From assembly GCA_008690995.1 (NCBI GenBank), contig VRMN01000015.1, positions 1 through 64,000 on the forward strand: a DNA stretch of 64,000 nt. The letters run 5' to 3'. Numbering within the stretch: position 1 is the first letter of the stretch; each line of letters begins with the position of its first letter. The notes under the pieces are model-generated. The model worked only from the letters and a program-made list of their open reading frames with translations. It made no database searches and had not been told where the DNA came from. The translations under genes were made by a program, and so were the position numbers. The DNA comes from Porphyridium purpureum. Its lineage: Eukaryota > Rhodophyta > Bangiophyceae > Porphyridiales > Porphyridiaceae. This document shows positions 35,404 to 43,871 of the stretch, piece after piece.

Positions 35404-36204
35404 ATGGCCTTTGCATTCCTTCCGGTAGGTGCGCACGCGCTGCGAAACGCGGCGCCGCGTCAATCGAAAGACGCCCGAGTCTGTGTCGAGCACAGCCTTG
35501 GCGAGCGAGTCTACACCGCGCGAGCTCATCGTGTGCCTCCGACGACGCGCTTCGATGGCACGAGGAGCAGACTTCGCTGCCAGAATGTGAATGCGGAGGT
35601 GGGTGAGGAATCAGTCGAGCACGCGGGCAGCGAGGAAAGCGTGCCTGCGCAGCCCCCTTTCTCTGCGCGTGGAATGGGAGTCGAGGAATTCTTCCAGCGC
35701 TCCATCGGCGAATGGCGCTCGCAACGCAGCAGCCATAATCTGCTGTGGCAGCAGTTTGAGCAGGTTGAGTCTGAAATCGTCATTGAAAATGTTACCGCGG
35801 AGGATGAGGAGGTCAAAGGTGTATGCGAGCAGTACAAAGCGGACGCGGACTCCATTGCTCTTGCGATTCGCATGAGCTGGGAAGGCACGTCAGATTGGGA
35901 TGAGGACGAAGTACTCAAAGGATCCACCGTGCTTGTAGTTCTGAAGGACTCTGAAACTAGCGGCCGACTGTTGCGCAGCGTAGGCTATGCGGAAGAGATT
36001 CCGGCAGTCGGGCAGTGGCGTATGGAGACGGATGGCGTGTTCGTGCTGGACACCTCGTACGACCGGGCCGGCGCGGAAGAGCGAATTTGGTTCGCGACGC
36101 CAGACCTGCGCATGCGCGTATCTATGATCAAGACAGCTGGAAATACGGGAGTTTTGACAGCGTCTTTTTCAAGTGAGATTCGACGGCGCGGTGCTGGCAA
36201 GTAG
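35404..36204 (+). CDS. cpcS: S-type phycobiliprotein chromophore lyase (CpcS/CpeS family)
   Basis: The protein has 266 aa. Residues from about 91 to the end match the CpcS/CpeS lyase fold. They show FFQRSIGEWRSQRSSH at the start of the barrel, then SWEG..DWDE, GSTVLV, GRLLRSVGYAEE, EERIWFA.PDLRMR and a final ASFSSEIRR. These lyases attach phycobilins to the conserved beta-subunit and allophycocyanin cysteine during phycobilisome assembly in the plastid. The first 90 residues are Ala/Arg/Ser-rich and poor in acidic residues at the very N-terminus, as expected of a plastid transit peptide, so this is a nuclear gene for a plastid protein. The exact subclass (CpcS, CpeS or CpeU) cannot be told from the sequence alone. 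The frame is intact and has no intron. Confidence 0.9.
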   Translation: MAFAFLPVGAHALRNAAPRQSKDARVCVEHSLGERVYTARAHRVPPTTRFDGTRSRLRCQNVNAEVGEESVEHAGSEESVPAQPPFSARGMGVEEFFQRSIGEWRSQRSSHNLLWQQFEQVESEIVIENVTAEDEEVKGVCEQYKADADSIALAIRMSWEGTSDWDEDEVLKGSTVLVVLKDSETSGRLLRSVGYAEEIPAVGQWRMETDGVFVLDTSYDRAGAEERIWFATPDLRMRVSMIKTAGNTGVLTASFSSEIRRRGAGK

Positions 36205-36311
36205 GCCGGACAGCGGGACCGGGCCGGATATCGAGCAGGCGTGACGTGGGCATGTGCTACGCGCACTGTCCGGTCAGAGTCCAGCGTTATTAAGCACTTC
36301 CCTCGCAGGCT

Positions 36312-36568
36312 GCGCTTGCAGTGCGCTTGCAGTGCGCTTGCAGTGCGCTTGCAGTGCGCTTGCAGTGCGCTTGCAGTGCGCTTGCAGTGCGCTTGCAGTG
36401 CGCTTGCAGTGCGCGTGCAGTGCGCTTGCAGTGCGCTTGCAGTGCGCTTGCAGTGCGCTTGCAGTGCGCTTGCAGTGCGCTTGCAGTGCGCTTGCAGTGC
36501 GCTTGCAGTGCGCTTGCAGTGCGCTTGCAGTGCGCTTGCAGTGCGCTTGCAGTGCGCTTGCAGTGCGC
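36312..36568. repeat. 11-bp minisatellite downstream of cpcS
   Basis: GCGCTTGCAGT is repeated about 23 times almost without change (one unit reads GCGCGTGCAGT). Because 11 is not a multiple of 3, three units give the same 11-residue peptide in every frame, which creates spurious overlapping ORFs on both strands. It sits about 110 bp after the cpcS stop and about 375 bp before the next start. Confidence 0.97.
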
Positions 36569-36730
36569 GTTACAGCGTGGCTCACATGACCGGCACTTAG
36601 CAGATAGGATGCCGAAACGGCATGGCCGGTGCGCCAGCAGCTACGCACCGGGCATGAGAAGACTTGGCGTGATCGGATGGCAATAAAGAGTCGAGCAGGG
36701 CATCAGGCGATCGGCGAGCCACGCCCGGCG

Positions 36731-36773
36731 GTACAGCGCGAGCTCAGGGATCGTGCGCGTAGTAAGGTACAGC
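36731..36773 (+). promoter_or_regulatory. Candidate promoter with two GTACAG words
   Basis: GTACAG lies at 36731-36736 and GGTACAG at 36767-36773, both in the same sense as the gene and about 170-210 bp before the preferred ATG of the 36944 gene. Confidence 0.4.
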
Positions 36774-36943
36774 ACTTCGACCGTGATTTCAAATTTTCAA
36801 ATCTCAGTCATGAGCTGCCGGGAAGCGCCCGGCGGCAAGAGCAGGTCGGCGTGGGCTTCTAGGAACGGACGTCGAGCGGTCCGCGCAGCCGAGCAGCCAG
36901 ACTAGACCCGGTGCCTGTATGCGTTCGTTTGTCCTGCCGTGGT

Positions 36944-38176
36944 ATGGAGGAAACGGACGGTGCTGCCGCTGGTCCCGACCGCGTCGATGAGGCAGGCCAC
37001 TCGAGCCGACAGAGCGACCTGTTCCTGCGAGACGTATCCGCTCGATTGGAATCTCTCTGTTTCAGCTCCTCGCAATCATGGGACGAAAAGCTGCTCGAGG
37101 ATGTCATAAAGTGCATGGCTCTCGTGTCCGGATATTGCCAGCCGTCGGAGTCCGTTCGTCAAACGAGCGCAAGTGGAGCCATCTCATTCTTCTGTAGCAT
37201 AATTCATGCGACGCAGCTTTGCCCGCATGAGTATCATGGTCCACTTTTTAGACTTTTGGTCTCGCGAGCGACTCGAAAGTGTGTGAAACATCACGCGCAT
37301 GAAATGTCTTTGGCTTGCTTGCATGCGCTAGCCATGCGCATCAGGATGCCCAGCACAGGCAACGACGAGTGGATGGTATTCTGCGGCTCTATAATTGAGG
37401 CCTGTGCTCGCAGGCTCCTTTCACATCCTCTTTCAAGCGTGGAAGGCGAGTGTGAAAGAGCCTTTGGTCTAGTCGAGCCATTTGAAAGTTGCATGGTGCA
37501 AATTAACGAGCTTCGCATGGTTGAGCGCCTGGAATGGTGTAGTCTGGCAGATTCAACGCATGGCTGCTATTTAGCACTGACGAAGCGTTGGCTGGCAAGT
37601 GTTCTAAGGCATTGCTCTGTTGCCGTCCTACATAAGTTGTGCGAGCGCTTCGAATTTGCGTCATGCCCATTCGTTCTCTCTGTGCTTCATTTGCATCTCG
37701 CAATCGCGCACGCACAAGGCGCGCCTGTGCTTGTCTCAGTCGACAAAGATACTTTTCAAGAAAGTGCCAGTGCAAGTGCGCGCTCATCGGGCGTGCATGG
37801 AATTGAATCGGAGCTGGAGACAATCGCAGAGAGCTTGAAGGGGTTGAAGATTTCTCGGTCTCTCGGGTCTGAGATAAGTACGGCGACAGAAGCATTTAAC
37901 CCGTTTTCGCGCGCAACCCTTGTTGAGGACATGCTTGATTTATCGGATGTCGCGAGCCGCCACCAGTCGCCTCATTCCAGTCGTACTTCTGCGAGTCTCA
38001 GAAACCCGACGCGTGATTCCGACAAGGTCCAAGAGTATGCCGCTCAAAATCGTGTTCCAGCGGTTGCAAAGGGGAACTTGTTTATGGTGCAAGATGTATT
38101 GAGTGAAAAACAAGTGCAGGATCGGAATGAAACTGCAAAAGTGAAGGCTTCTTCATGGAGTAAAATCATGCTATGA
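36944..38176 (+). CDS. Unrecognised protein, 410 aa
   Basis: I choose the Met at 36944 (MEETDGAAAG). An in-frame Met at 36911 would add 11 residues. The first 270 residues look all-helical with several Cys- and Leu-rich helices, which could be an alpha-solenoid, but I cannot assign a family. Residues from about 270 on are Ser-rich and probably disordered (ASASARSSG, SRHQSPHSSRTS). The frame is intact and, judging by codon use, real, and two GTACAG words lie upstream. There is no signal peptide or clear membrane span. It may be lineage-specific. The stop is 238 bp from the convergent PIG-S-like gene. Confidence 0.7.
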   Translation: MEETDGAAAGPDRVDEAGHSSRQSDLFLRDVSARLESLCFSSSQSWDEKLLEDVIKCMALVSGYCQPSESVRQTSASGAISFFCSIIHATQLCPHEYHGPLFRLLVSRATRKCVKHHAHEMSLACLHALAMRIRMPSTGNDEWMVFCGSIIEACARRLLSHPLSSVEGECERAFGLVEPFESCMVQINELRMVERLEWCSLADSTHGCYLALTKRWLASVLRHCSVAVLHKLCERFEFASCPFVLSVLHLHLAIAHAQGAPVLVSVDKDTFQESASASARSSGVHGIESELETIAESLKGLKISRSLGSEISTATEAFNPFSRATLVEDMLDLSDVASRHQSPHSSRTSASLRNPTRDSDKVQEYAAQNRVPAVAKGNLFMVQDVLSEKQVQDRNETAKVKASSWSKIML

Positions 38177-38414
38177 CCAAAACGTTTCCGCACGAGGCCA
38201 TTTGCTTTGGACGTGGATTCACTGCGGCGATGGCCAAGGTAATTACATACAAACATTTATTCTCGCTCGGCAAGCATATGCAGCCCTGGAATTCAATGCC
38301 CAACATTAAGTGGAGCATAATCGGTTTTACCTGTGACGTCTCAAGAACTCTTGTCCTGTTAGCTTGTTGAATGGACACAGGAGTCCATTCCCTTGACTGT
38401 GACCACAACTCAGA

Positions 38415-40589
38415 CTAGAATTGCGAATACAGATAGTTTTGTCGCTGTGCATCAACCTTACGCACTCCATTACTGGGGCCTCCGCTCACTTTCAATTTCT
38501 GAAACCGGACCAGTCCCTTCTTCGCCTCCAGAGATGTTTGCCGTATGATTGAAGCGGGTGTCTCATCACTAGACCGCATAACTTTTCTCTGTAGGAAAAG
38601 AGCAAGGCTAGCAAACACGATGGCCGACCCCAAAATCAATCCGAGCACCCATCCAAGAAACGGTGGCGTCTTGTTCTTTCTGAACGATAAGATCTTCTCG
38701 GGTTCTGCATCAAAGTGTGAAAGAGCCTTCTCAAACAATATGATTGCCTCATTATAAGTCGACAATTCAGCACGCAAGTCTCGCAGTCGGCCTTCAAGTC
38801 TGGCCCGCAGATTTATGTAGCCGATGGCATGGTGCTGAAGCAAGCCATTCAAGCTGCGTGCACTTTGCTCGCGCCACGACCAAAATGGCGTGTTCTCTGA
38901 ATCCAGCCAGTAGTATTTGTGTGAAACTTCTTCCAACTCACGAGCAAACGCATCCACCATCCGAACGCAGCTCCATGCGCGCATCGCAATGTCCACGTGA
39001 ACGACATAGTCAGCAAAACTCGCAAGCTGATCAGAGCACCCACCGCAAGACAATGCAAATGGAGCCATACCAAATCCCACAATATGATTACCATACGGTC
39101 CCTCGGTGGCAGGCAAGAGTCCAGATGCAAAGCTTACAAGGAAGGCAAACGTGGAACTTCCTTTCAGATTCACGAGCAACATGGTTCGACTCCCACTCGT
39201 CTGATCCGAGTCGTATGCAGCATATCCCATTGATCCCGTGGTCGAATCCTCGATCAAATCACTCTCGACGATGTGAATCACGAGCTCTGACGGTTGCTTT
39301 TTCTGACGCACAGAATTCTTGTCAGGTTCCAAGGACTTGCCGTCTGTGTATTCTTTCAGGAAAACCTGCTTATAATCCCATAGCGCCCTTGATCGTGAGA
39401 GCGTAGGCACAGGTTCACTGAGGGAGTCCACGATCGCAGATGTGACAGGATAGGACCGCAGATCGACGGAAAGTTCTGCACGGTCTGGGACGAGCAAACG
39501 AAAGAAGTCATGGGCCATCCTTGCATTCAAGCACAGCCCTGATATTCGTGCGTCGCATGCTACATGATGACCTTCCACGGCATGAGGAGCGCGATTCTCA
39601 GACACCGAAACAAGATGTACGCGAGAGCTCGTGGAAACATCGTCGTCACAGAACAGGCTAGCAGGAAACAGGGCCGACCTCAGAATATGCACTGACCACA
39701 CAGCAATACTAGTTCTGGAATCCTGCCTGCTCCCTTGCAGACTCGGAGGAGCCAACGAGCCGGACCAGGATAGATCCCGCACTGGCATGCATGGTCCTGC
39801 ACGTAAATCCACAAAGACAGAGGCAGGTCCTGCAATAAAGGCCGCAGCGGACTGGTTGAGTCCCATATTGTAGCAATAATTTGAGTCAGATGCGACTGAA
39901 AGATCCATAAATGTGATGGTCGGAACCACATGACCACGGGCAGAGTGATCATTGACGCGCGAAACGTTTGTCAGCGACCTGAGCCTTTCCCGCCACAACG
40001 CGCCAATGGAGTCTGGCGCGTCGTCAAACACATATCCATCGACCGCAATCAATCCTCTCGCGGCATCGAAGAAGCGCTCAGCTAAAAGGCCGATACCCTG
40101 CTTGCTTTCGGCGGTCCGGCTTTTCCTGAGCTGCCCCGGTACCACAATGATATCAACCTGAAATTCCGGCGTGATCTCCACGTGTGTCTCGCGAAAACCA
40201 GTGCCCGACGTATACTTAGTGCCTGGCTGATCGTCCTCCTCCCTGTCGAAGTCACCAGGCATCGCACACAGAGCTCGCCAGTGGGGCAGAGCCATACGCA
40301 GCACGCTCGCAACTTGCTCCTGCAACCGACTCGTGCGATGAAGCTCAGTTTCCGATGCGCTTAGCACCCATTGGATGCGAACAGGGAAAGGCATGCTGAA
40401 ACGAGGACGCTGCGGGCCACTTGTTCGCAATGCGTGATGGTCATGATCCACATCAAAAGCGTCTGGCGGCAGCGGCTCCGCGTCTGCAGCGATTGAGATG
40501 CAAATCCACATTACCCAGACGGCGACAAGCACTCCCGCGAAATGCAGAAACGCCATGCGCGCCGTCCGCGCCGCATTTCTCAACAACAT
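38415..40589 (-). CDS. PIGS: Probable GPI transamidase subunit PIG-S
   Basis: The architecture fits PIG-S/Gpi17. A signal-anchor follows the chosen start (VLVAVWVMWICISIA, about residues 20-35). A large lumenal domain follows, with PFPVRIQWVLSASE near its start and DIIVVPG later. A helical stretch near 640-690 leads to one C-terminal transmembrane helix (WVLGLILGSAIVFASLALFL) and a short basic tail. PIG-S is part of the ER complex that transfers GPI anchors to proteins. The frame is open 86 codons upstream, but those residues are Arg-rich and lie before the hydrophobic anchor, so I start at 40589. Conservation of short motifs is weak, as usual for this family. A different type of double-spanning ER protein is possible. 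Confidence 0.6.
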   Translation of the reverse strand: MLLRNAARTARMAFLHFAGVLVAVWVMWICISIAADAEPLPPDAFDVDHDHHALRTSGPQRPRFSMPFPVRIQWVLSASETELHRTSRLQEQVASVLRMALPHWRALCAMPGDFDREEDDQPGTKYTSGTGFRETHVEITPEFQVDIIVVPGQLRKSRTAESKQGIGLLAERFFDAARGLIAVDGYVFDDAPDSIGALWRERLRSLTNVSRVNDHSARGHVVPTITFMDLSVASDSNYCYNMGLNQSAAAFIAGPASVFVDLRAGPCMPVRDLSWSGSLAPPSLQGSRQDSRTSIAVWSVHILRSALFPASLFCDDDVSTSSRVHLVSVSENRAPHAVEGHHVACDARISGLCLNARMAHDFFRLLVPDRAELSVDLRSYPVTSAIVDSLSEPVPTLSRSRALWDYKQVFLKEYTDGKSLEPDKNSVRQKKQPSELVIHIVESDLIEDSTTGSMGYAAYDSDQTSGSRTMLLVNLKGSSTFAFLVSFASGLLPATEGPYGNHIVGFGMAPFALSCGGCSDQLASFADYVVHVDIAMRAWSCVRMVDAFARELEEVSHKYYWLDSENTPFWSWREQSARSLNGLLQHHAIGYINLRARLEGRLRDLRAELSTYNEAIILFEKALSHFDAEPEKILSFRKNKTPPFLGWVLGLILGSAIVFASLALFLQRKVMRSSDETPASIIRQTSLEAKKGLVRFQKLKVSGGPSNGVRKVDAQRQNYLYSQF

Positions 40590-40907
40590 TTGCGCAGTTA
40601 AATTAGCCACATACACGCAATTTTTTGTCCGCTTGCGGTCGAATCTTACATTCTGGTCCTCGTCAAGTCGCCGAGTTCCATCAGTCAAAGGACTCGTGCA
40701 ACGTATACGTCGAGAGATGCCGGTGAGGAGTGCCAAGTATAGGCGCCGCAAAGCGATCGCGCTCTCTCCTGCCTCTGTCGCGAATGCGCGGTGAAGAATG
40801 CTGCTGGTGCGCAAACCCCTGTGCTGCCCTTCTCTTTCTTCTTTCACCTTTTCGTCACAAATGGTGGTCAGACGTTTTAATCATTGCTGCGCGTGGACTT
40901 GGCCTAC

Positions 40908-41510
40908 TCAAAAAGTCATCTCGTTCGAGTATTTCTGGACAAGCGAGTTGAAGTTGTCGACGGCGCCGGCCAGATAATTACCTGCGCCTTGGGAAGGGTC
41001 GTACTGCAACAAACAAGACAGGAGGGGCCGCGCCTGCTCGTCGGCTCCCTTAAAGCGAATGACGTGCAGCATGTGGCCGCCTTGCTTGGCTGGCTCCGTA
41101 CTCAAAGTGACCTTACTCACCTTACTACAGTTCACGTGGCACTCGAACAGCTTGTCCGTGGATGCCACAGTCACATACTCGCCCAGCGGCGTATCAAACG
41201 GAGTCTTGGTGTAGTCGAGCCGCCCGATGGTCTCGAGCACCGCACCATCCGAGATGACGATGAATCGGAGGGTACCGAGCTGACCCGCATCATGCATGAA
41301 CTCTAGCAGCTTGTCGCGCTTGGACACTATCGGCTGCGAAGAAACGGTGTCGGCTCCCATTCGCGTACCGGAGACGCCCGTGATCCCCCGCGTGGCGGAG
41401 CGCGAGCCCCTGCGAGCAATGGCCGCAGGTTTCTCGTTCCATGATGCGCGCCGCTGCCGAGCGCGGATCGACTCGGCAGCGGCGGGGCCAGCTCCGCAGA
41501 AAGCAAGCAT
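40908..41510 (-). CDS. Plastid-targeted HutX/ChuX-like protein (tentative)
   Basis: About 200 aa from the chosen start. The first 70 residues are rich in Ala, Arg and Ser with few acidic residues, a likely plastid transit peptide. The remainder (KRDKLLEFMHDAGQLGTLRF, then IVISDGAVLETIGRLDY, FECHVNCSKVSKV, HVIRFKG and FLLQYDPS-like LLQYDPSQGAG) is a compact alpha/beta domain. It has the VxNxGxxLET and YDP patterns seen in the HutX/ChuX heme-utilisation fold. I offer that only as a suggestion. The frame is open further upstream, but that part overlaps the divergent promoter at 41627-41668, so the start at 41510 is preferred. The partner gene (LYAR-like) begins 266 bp away on the other strand. 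Confidence 0.45.
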   Translation of the reverse strand: MLAFCGAGPAAAESIRARQRRASWNEKPAAIARRGSRSATRGITGVSGTRMGADTVSSQPIVSKRDKLLEFMHDAGQLGTLRFIVISDGAVLETIGRLDYTKTPFDTPLGEYVTVASTDKLFECHVNCSKVSKVTLSTEPAKQGGHMLHVIRFKGADEQARPLLSCLLQYDPSQGAGNYLAGAVDNFNSLVQKYSNEMTF

Positions 41511-41626
41511 GGTGCAGCAACCAGACGAAGTGGAGGACGAAGCGGCGCCACCAGCTGCTGCGCATCCAGCGCGCCCGGCTCGTGACCTCGCGCGCGCAGA
41601 CGCGCAAGGCGGGTGTTCAGTTCTAG

Positions 41627-41668
41627 GTACTGTTAGTACAGTGATTTGAATGTACCCGGAGGTACAGT
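41627..41668. promoter_or_regulatory. Divergent promoter with four GTAC words
   Basis: GTACTGT (41627-41633), AGTACAGT (41635-41642), TGTACCC (41651-41657) and GGTACAGT (41661-41668) lie midway between the minus-strand HutX-like gene and the plus-strand LYAR-like gene, about 110-150 bp from each start. CGGAGGTACAGT here closely matches TGGAGGTACAGT of the Copia LTR. Confidence 0.6.
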
Positions 41669-41776
41669 GGCGTGCCGGGACGCCGACGATGCGCGGCAGG
41701 ACGCGCGGGCGTGCGTGCTTCGGTCGGCTGCCGAGTTGGGACACGCGCGGCGGCCGAGCAGCGGTCACGAGGAGAC

Positions 41777-42448
41777 ATGCCCTCGTTCTCGTGCGGGAAA
41801 TGCCAGGGCGTGTTCAAGAAGCCCAAGGTGCAGGCGCACATGGCGTCGTGCCGCCCGCGCGCCGTGGCGTGCCTGGATTGCAGCGCCGAGTTCTCGTTCG
41901 ACCGCGTCAAGGAGCACACGGCGTGTATTACGGAGGCGGAAAAGTACGAAGGACCGGCTGCCGCCATGCGCGCGCGCTCAAACTCGCAGGCTTTCTGCGC
42001 CTCTTGCAGCCTCGTGCTGAACGGCGCCGTGCATGCGGAGCAGCACTATGCAAGCAAGAAGCATCGCGCCGCTGAGCGCCGTGCGTCGCAGCAGGCGCAT
42101 GCCGCCTCTGGGTCAGAGAAAGCCGCGAGCAAGGCGGCGAGTGGTGCCATTCAATCCTCTTTGAAGGAAGACACGCAGCACGGCAGACAAAATGGAGTGG
42201 CTTCTGCGAAAGCCGGAACCAGCACCGTGATGCCTCACATTGAAAAATATATTGCAAAGAAGACCAGCAAGGGCAAGCGGAGCTTAAAGATTGCAAAGCT
42301 AGAACGCAGTGTATTGCGAAAGATGCAGAAGTCTAAAGACGAAAGTCTTGAGTCTCTACCGATCCGCGATGCCCTTGCAGACTACGTTGCTCGTTCTTCA
42401 AACATGAGCTTACGCAGTGACACCGTGGAAATTAAAGATACGGCTTAG
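41777..42448 (+). CDS. LYAR-like nucleolar zinc-finger protein
   Basis: The protein has 223 aa. Two C2HC fingers stand at the N-terminus (C6, C9, H21, C25 and C32, C35, H47, C50), with the KYEG sequence that follows them in LYAR (cell-growth-regulating nucleolar protein). A third finger of matrin/U1 type follows (FCASCSLVLNGAVHAEQHYA). The C-terminal basic helical domain (IEKYIAKKTSKGKRSLKIAKLE) corresponds to the LYAR C-terminal module. LYAR proteins act in ribosome biogenesis and nucleic-acid binding. I start at the Met directly before the finger. The frame is open 35 codons upstream, but those are Gly/Arg-rich and run towards the promoter. The frame is intact. Confidence 0.82.
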   Translation: MPSFSCGKCQGVFKKPKVQAHMASCRPRAVACLDCSAEFSFDRVKEHTACITEAEKYEGPAAAMRARSNSQAFCASCSLVLNGAVHAEQHYASKKHRAAERRASQQAHAASGSEKAASKAASGAIQSSLKEDTQHGRQNGVASAKAGTSTVMPHIEKYIAKKTSKGKRSLKIAKLERSVLRKMQKSKDESLESLPIRDALADYVARSSNMSLRSDTVEIKDTA

Positions 42449-42681
42449 CGTACCATGTCAATCTGCAAGGGGCCAATCTAGTCGTTAGCGTTTTGTACGC
42501 ACAACTTGCAGGGATACATCACGGCAAGGGATGCTTCCACGCACCCTTTCGTGTTGGCTTCCAGAAAAGGCTACCGATGTCAGCACGCAACTGGGAATCT
42601 GTTCTCCCGCTGAAGAAAAAAAAAGGCTTTGAGCCAATGGAAAAAGGACACACGGAAAGCATCTGCGGCTCCGATTCTTTC

Positions 42682-43551
42682 TTAGAGCACTGCCGCCATT
42701 TGCTCTCGGTCAACACTTCCAAAAGACTCGCCGTGGTTTTCCTGGAGGGCTTGATGCAGGAGAAATCGCATCACATCATTCAGAAACTGACTCTGTTCGT
42801 TTTCTGGTATGATTGCAAAGGAAGGAATATGAAGGAAGAGCGTGTGTATCTTGCACTTACTGCCAGCTAGAACACGAGTCTTCTCTGACGCCAGCCGTAT
42901 GCTCTGATAATAAGTCCAGTTGCAAACAAATCTGCCCGCGTCTTGAGATTCGCGCACCTTGTGCCCAAGCGTAGCGAGGTACTGCGTTAGCGCCTTTGTA
43001 TCTACGGTAGACGAGCGGTAAGGTACGGCCGACGCCGAGTTTTCGATGAGTTGATGTTGTGGCCTCCACCCTGCTTCGTCGGCGCATCCAAAATGCGCCT
43101 CATTGTGCGCGATCGATTCGACATGAAACTTGCTTGTAGCGCTGTGCACGCCCAAGTGAATCACGTAAATGGTTCGAACACCTCTGCTGGGGGATTTAGG
43201 CGGCTGCGCCTCGTAGAGCTCGCACATATCGTCGTAAATTCTTTCAAGGGCTTGCTGCACGGGTTTTGCTGCCGTCTGCAAGACGCAGCAGCGAACCCCA
43301 CAGTGCCCATGGCCTTCTGTCGCTTGCCACGAAGCGTAGAGCTGTCGCACGAGCCGCTCGGAGGGATTGAGCCCCCACCCTTCGAACGGACCAAAGCCCG
43401 TCACCACGAAGAACACATCGTCCGGCCGACCGCCGGCCGCGGGAGGCGCAGGCGACGTCCAGAGCAGGCCAGACTGCGCGGCGCTTGCTTCAGGTTCTGC
43501 GAGTGACAGCGGCATGTTTAGCGTAGGCGTCGGCGGCGAACTGCGTGGCAA
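42682..43551 (-). CDS. Pyroglutamyl-peptidase I (peptidase family C15)
   Basis: The protein has 289 aa. It starts with a roughly 45-residue Pro/Ala/Ser-rich leader, followed by FFVVTGFGPFEGWGLNPSE, the family hallmark. The Glu/Cys/His catalytic residues are in place: E145 in HVESIAHN, C210 in GRFVCNW and H241 in LFLHIPSF. The enzyme removes N-terminal pyroglutamate from peptides, normally in the cytosol. The leader is longer than in most family members and could be a targeting peptide. The gene is convergent with LYAR (234 bp between stops). The frame is intact. Confidence 0.92.
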   Translation of the reverse strand: MPRSSPPTPTLNMPLSLAEPEASAAQSGLLWTSPAPPAAGGRPDDVFFVVTGFGPFEGWGLNPSERLVRQLYASWQATEGHGHCGVRCCVLQTAAKPVQQALERIYDDMCELYEAQPPKSPSRGVRTIYVIHLGVHSATSKFHVESIAHNEAHFGCADEAGWRPQHQLIENSASAVPYRSSTVDTKALTQYLATLGHKVRESQDAGRFVCNWTYYQSIRLASEKTRVLAGSKCKIHTLFLHIPSFAIIPENEQSQFLNDVMRFLLHQALQENHGESFGSVDREQMAAVL

Positions 43552-43611
43552 GCACCCGGCAGCGAGTCGGCACGAGCCACGATCCAGCGTGATGGCCTGA
43601 GTGGTGGCTGG

Positions 43612-43653
43612 ACTGTACTTTTTAATGGCATAAGCTGTGCAACAAGGTACAGT
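43612..43653 (-). promoter_or_regulatory. Candidate promoter of the pyroglutamyl-peptidase gene
   Basis: ACTGTAC (43612-43618) and GTACAGT (43647-43653) form an inverted pair 60-100 bp upstream of the minus-strand ATG at 43551. The 43654-43871 stretch to the next stop codon is otherwise empty. Confidence 0.5.
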
Positions 43654-43871
43654 GATTCGGCAGCAGCCGGTCGCGCGGCAGCGTCCACACTTGCGCGCGA
43701 TCAGTCAGCGCTGCCGATGCGCGCCGCTGCAGTCAGTCGCATGCATCCGGCGTCCGCGCGGCCGCGCCAAGTGTCGCGCGCGTCTGGCGAGCTGCTACTC
43801 AAACCATCAGGACAGTGAAAAACGTTTCAATATTACGGCCTCTTCCGACCCAATGCTGTAACAAGATGACG

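Noticed and set aside
36241-36686. Four overlapping Cys/Ala/Leu/Arg-repeat ORFs
   Set aside because: An 11-bp array reads as the same peptide in every frame. There is no unique sequence with domain character at either end.
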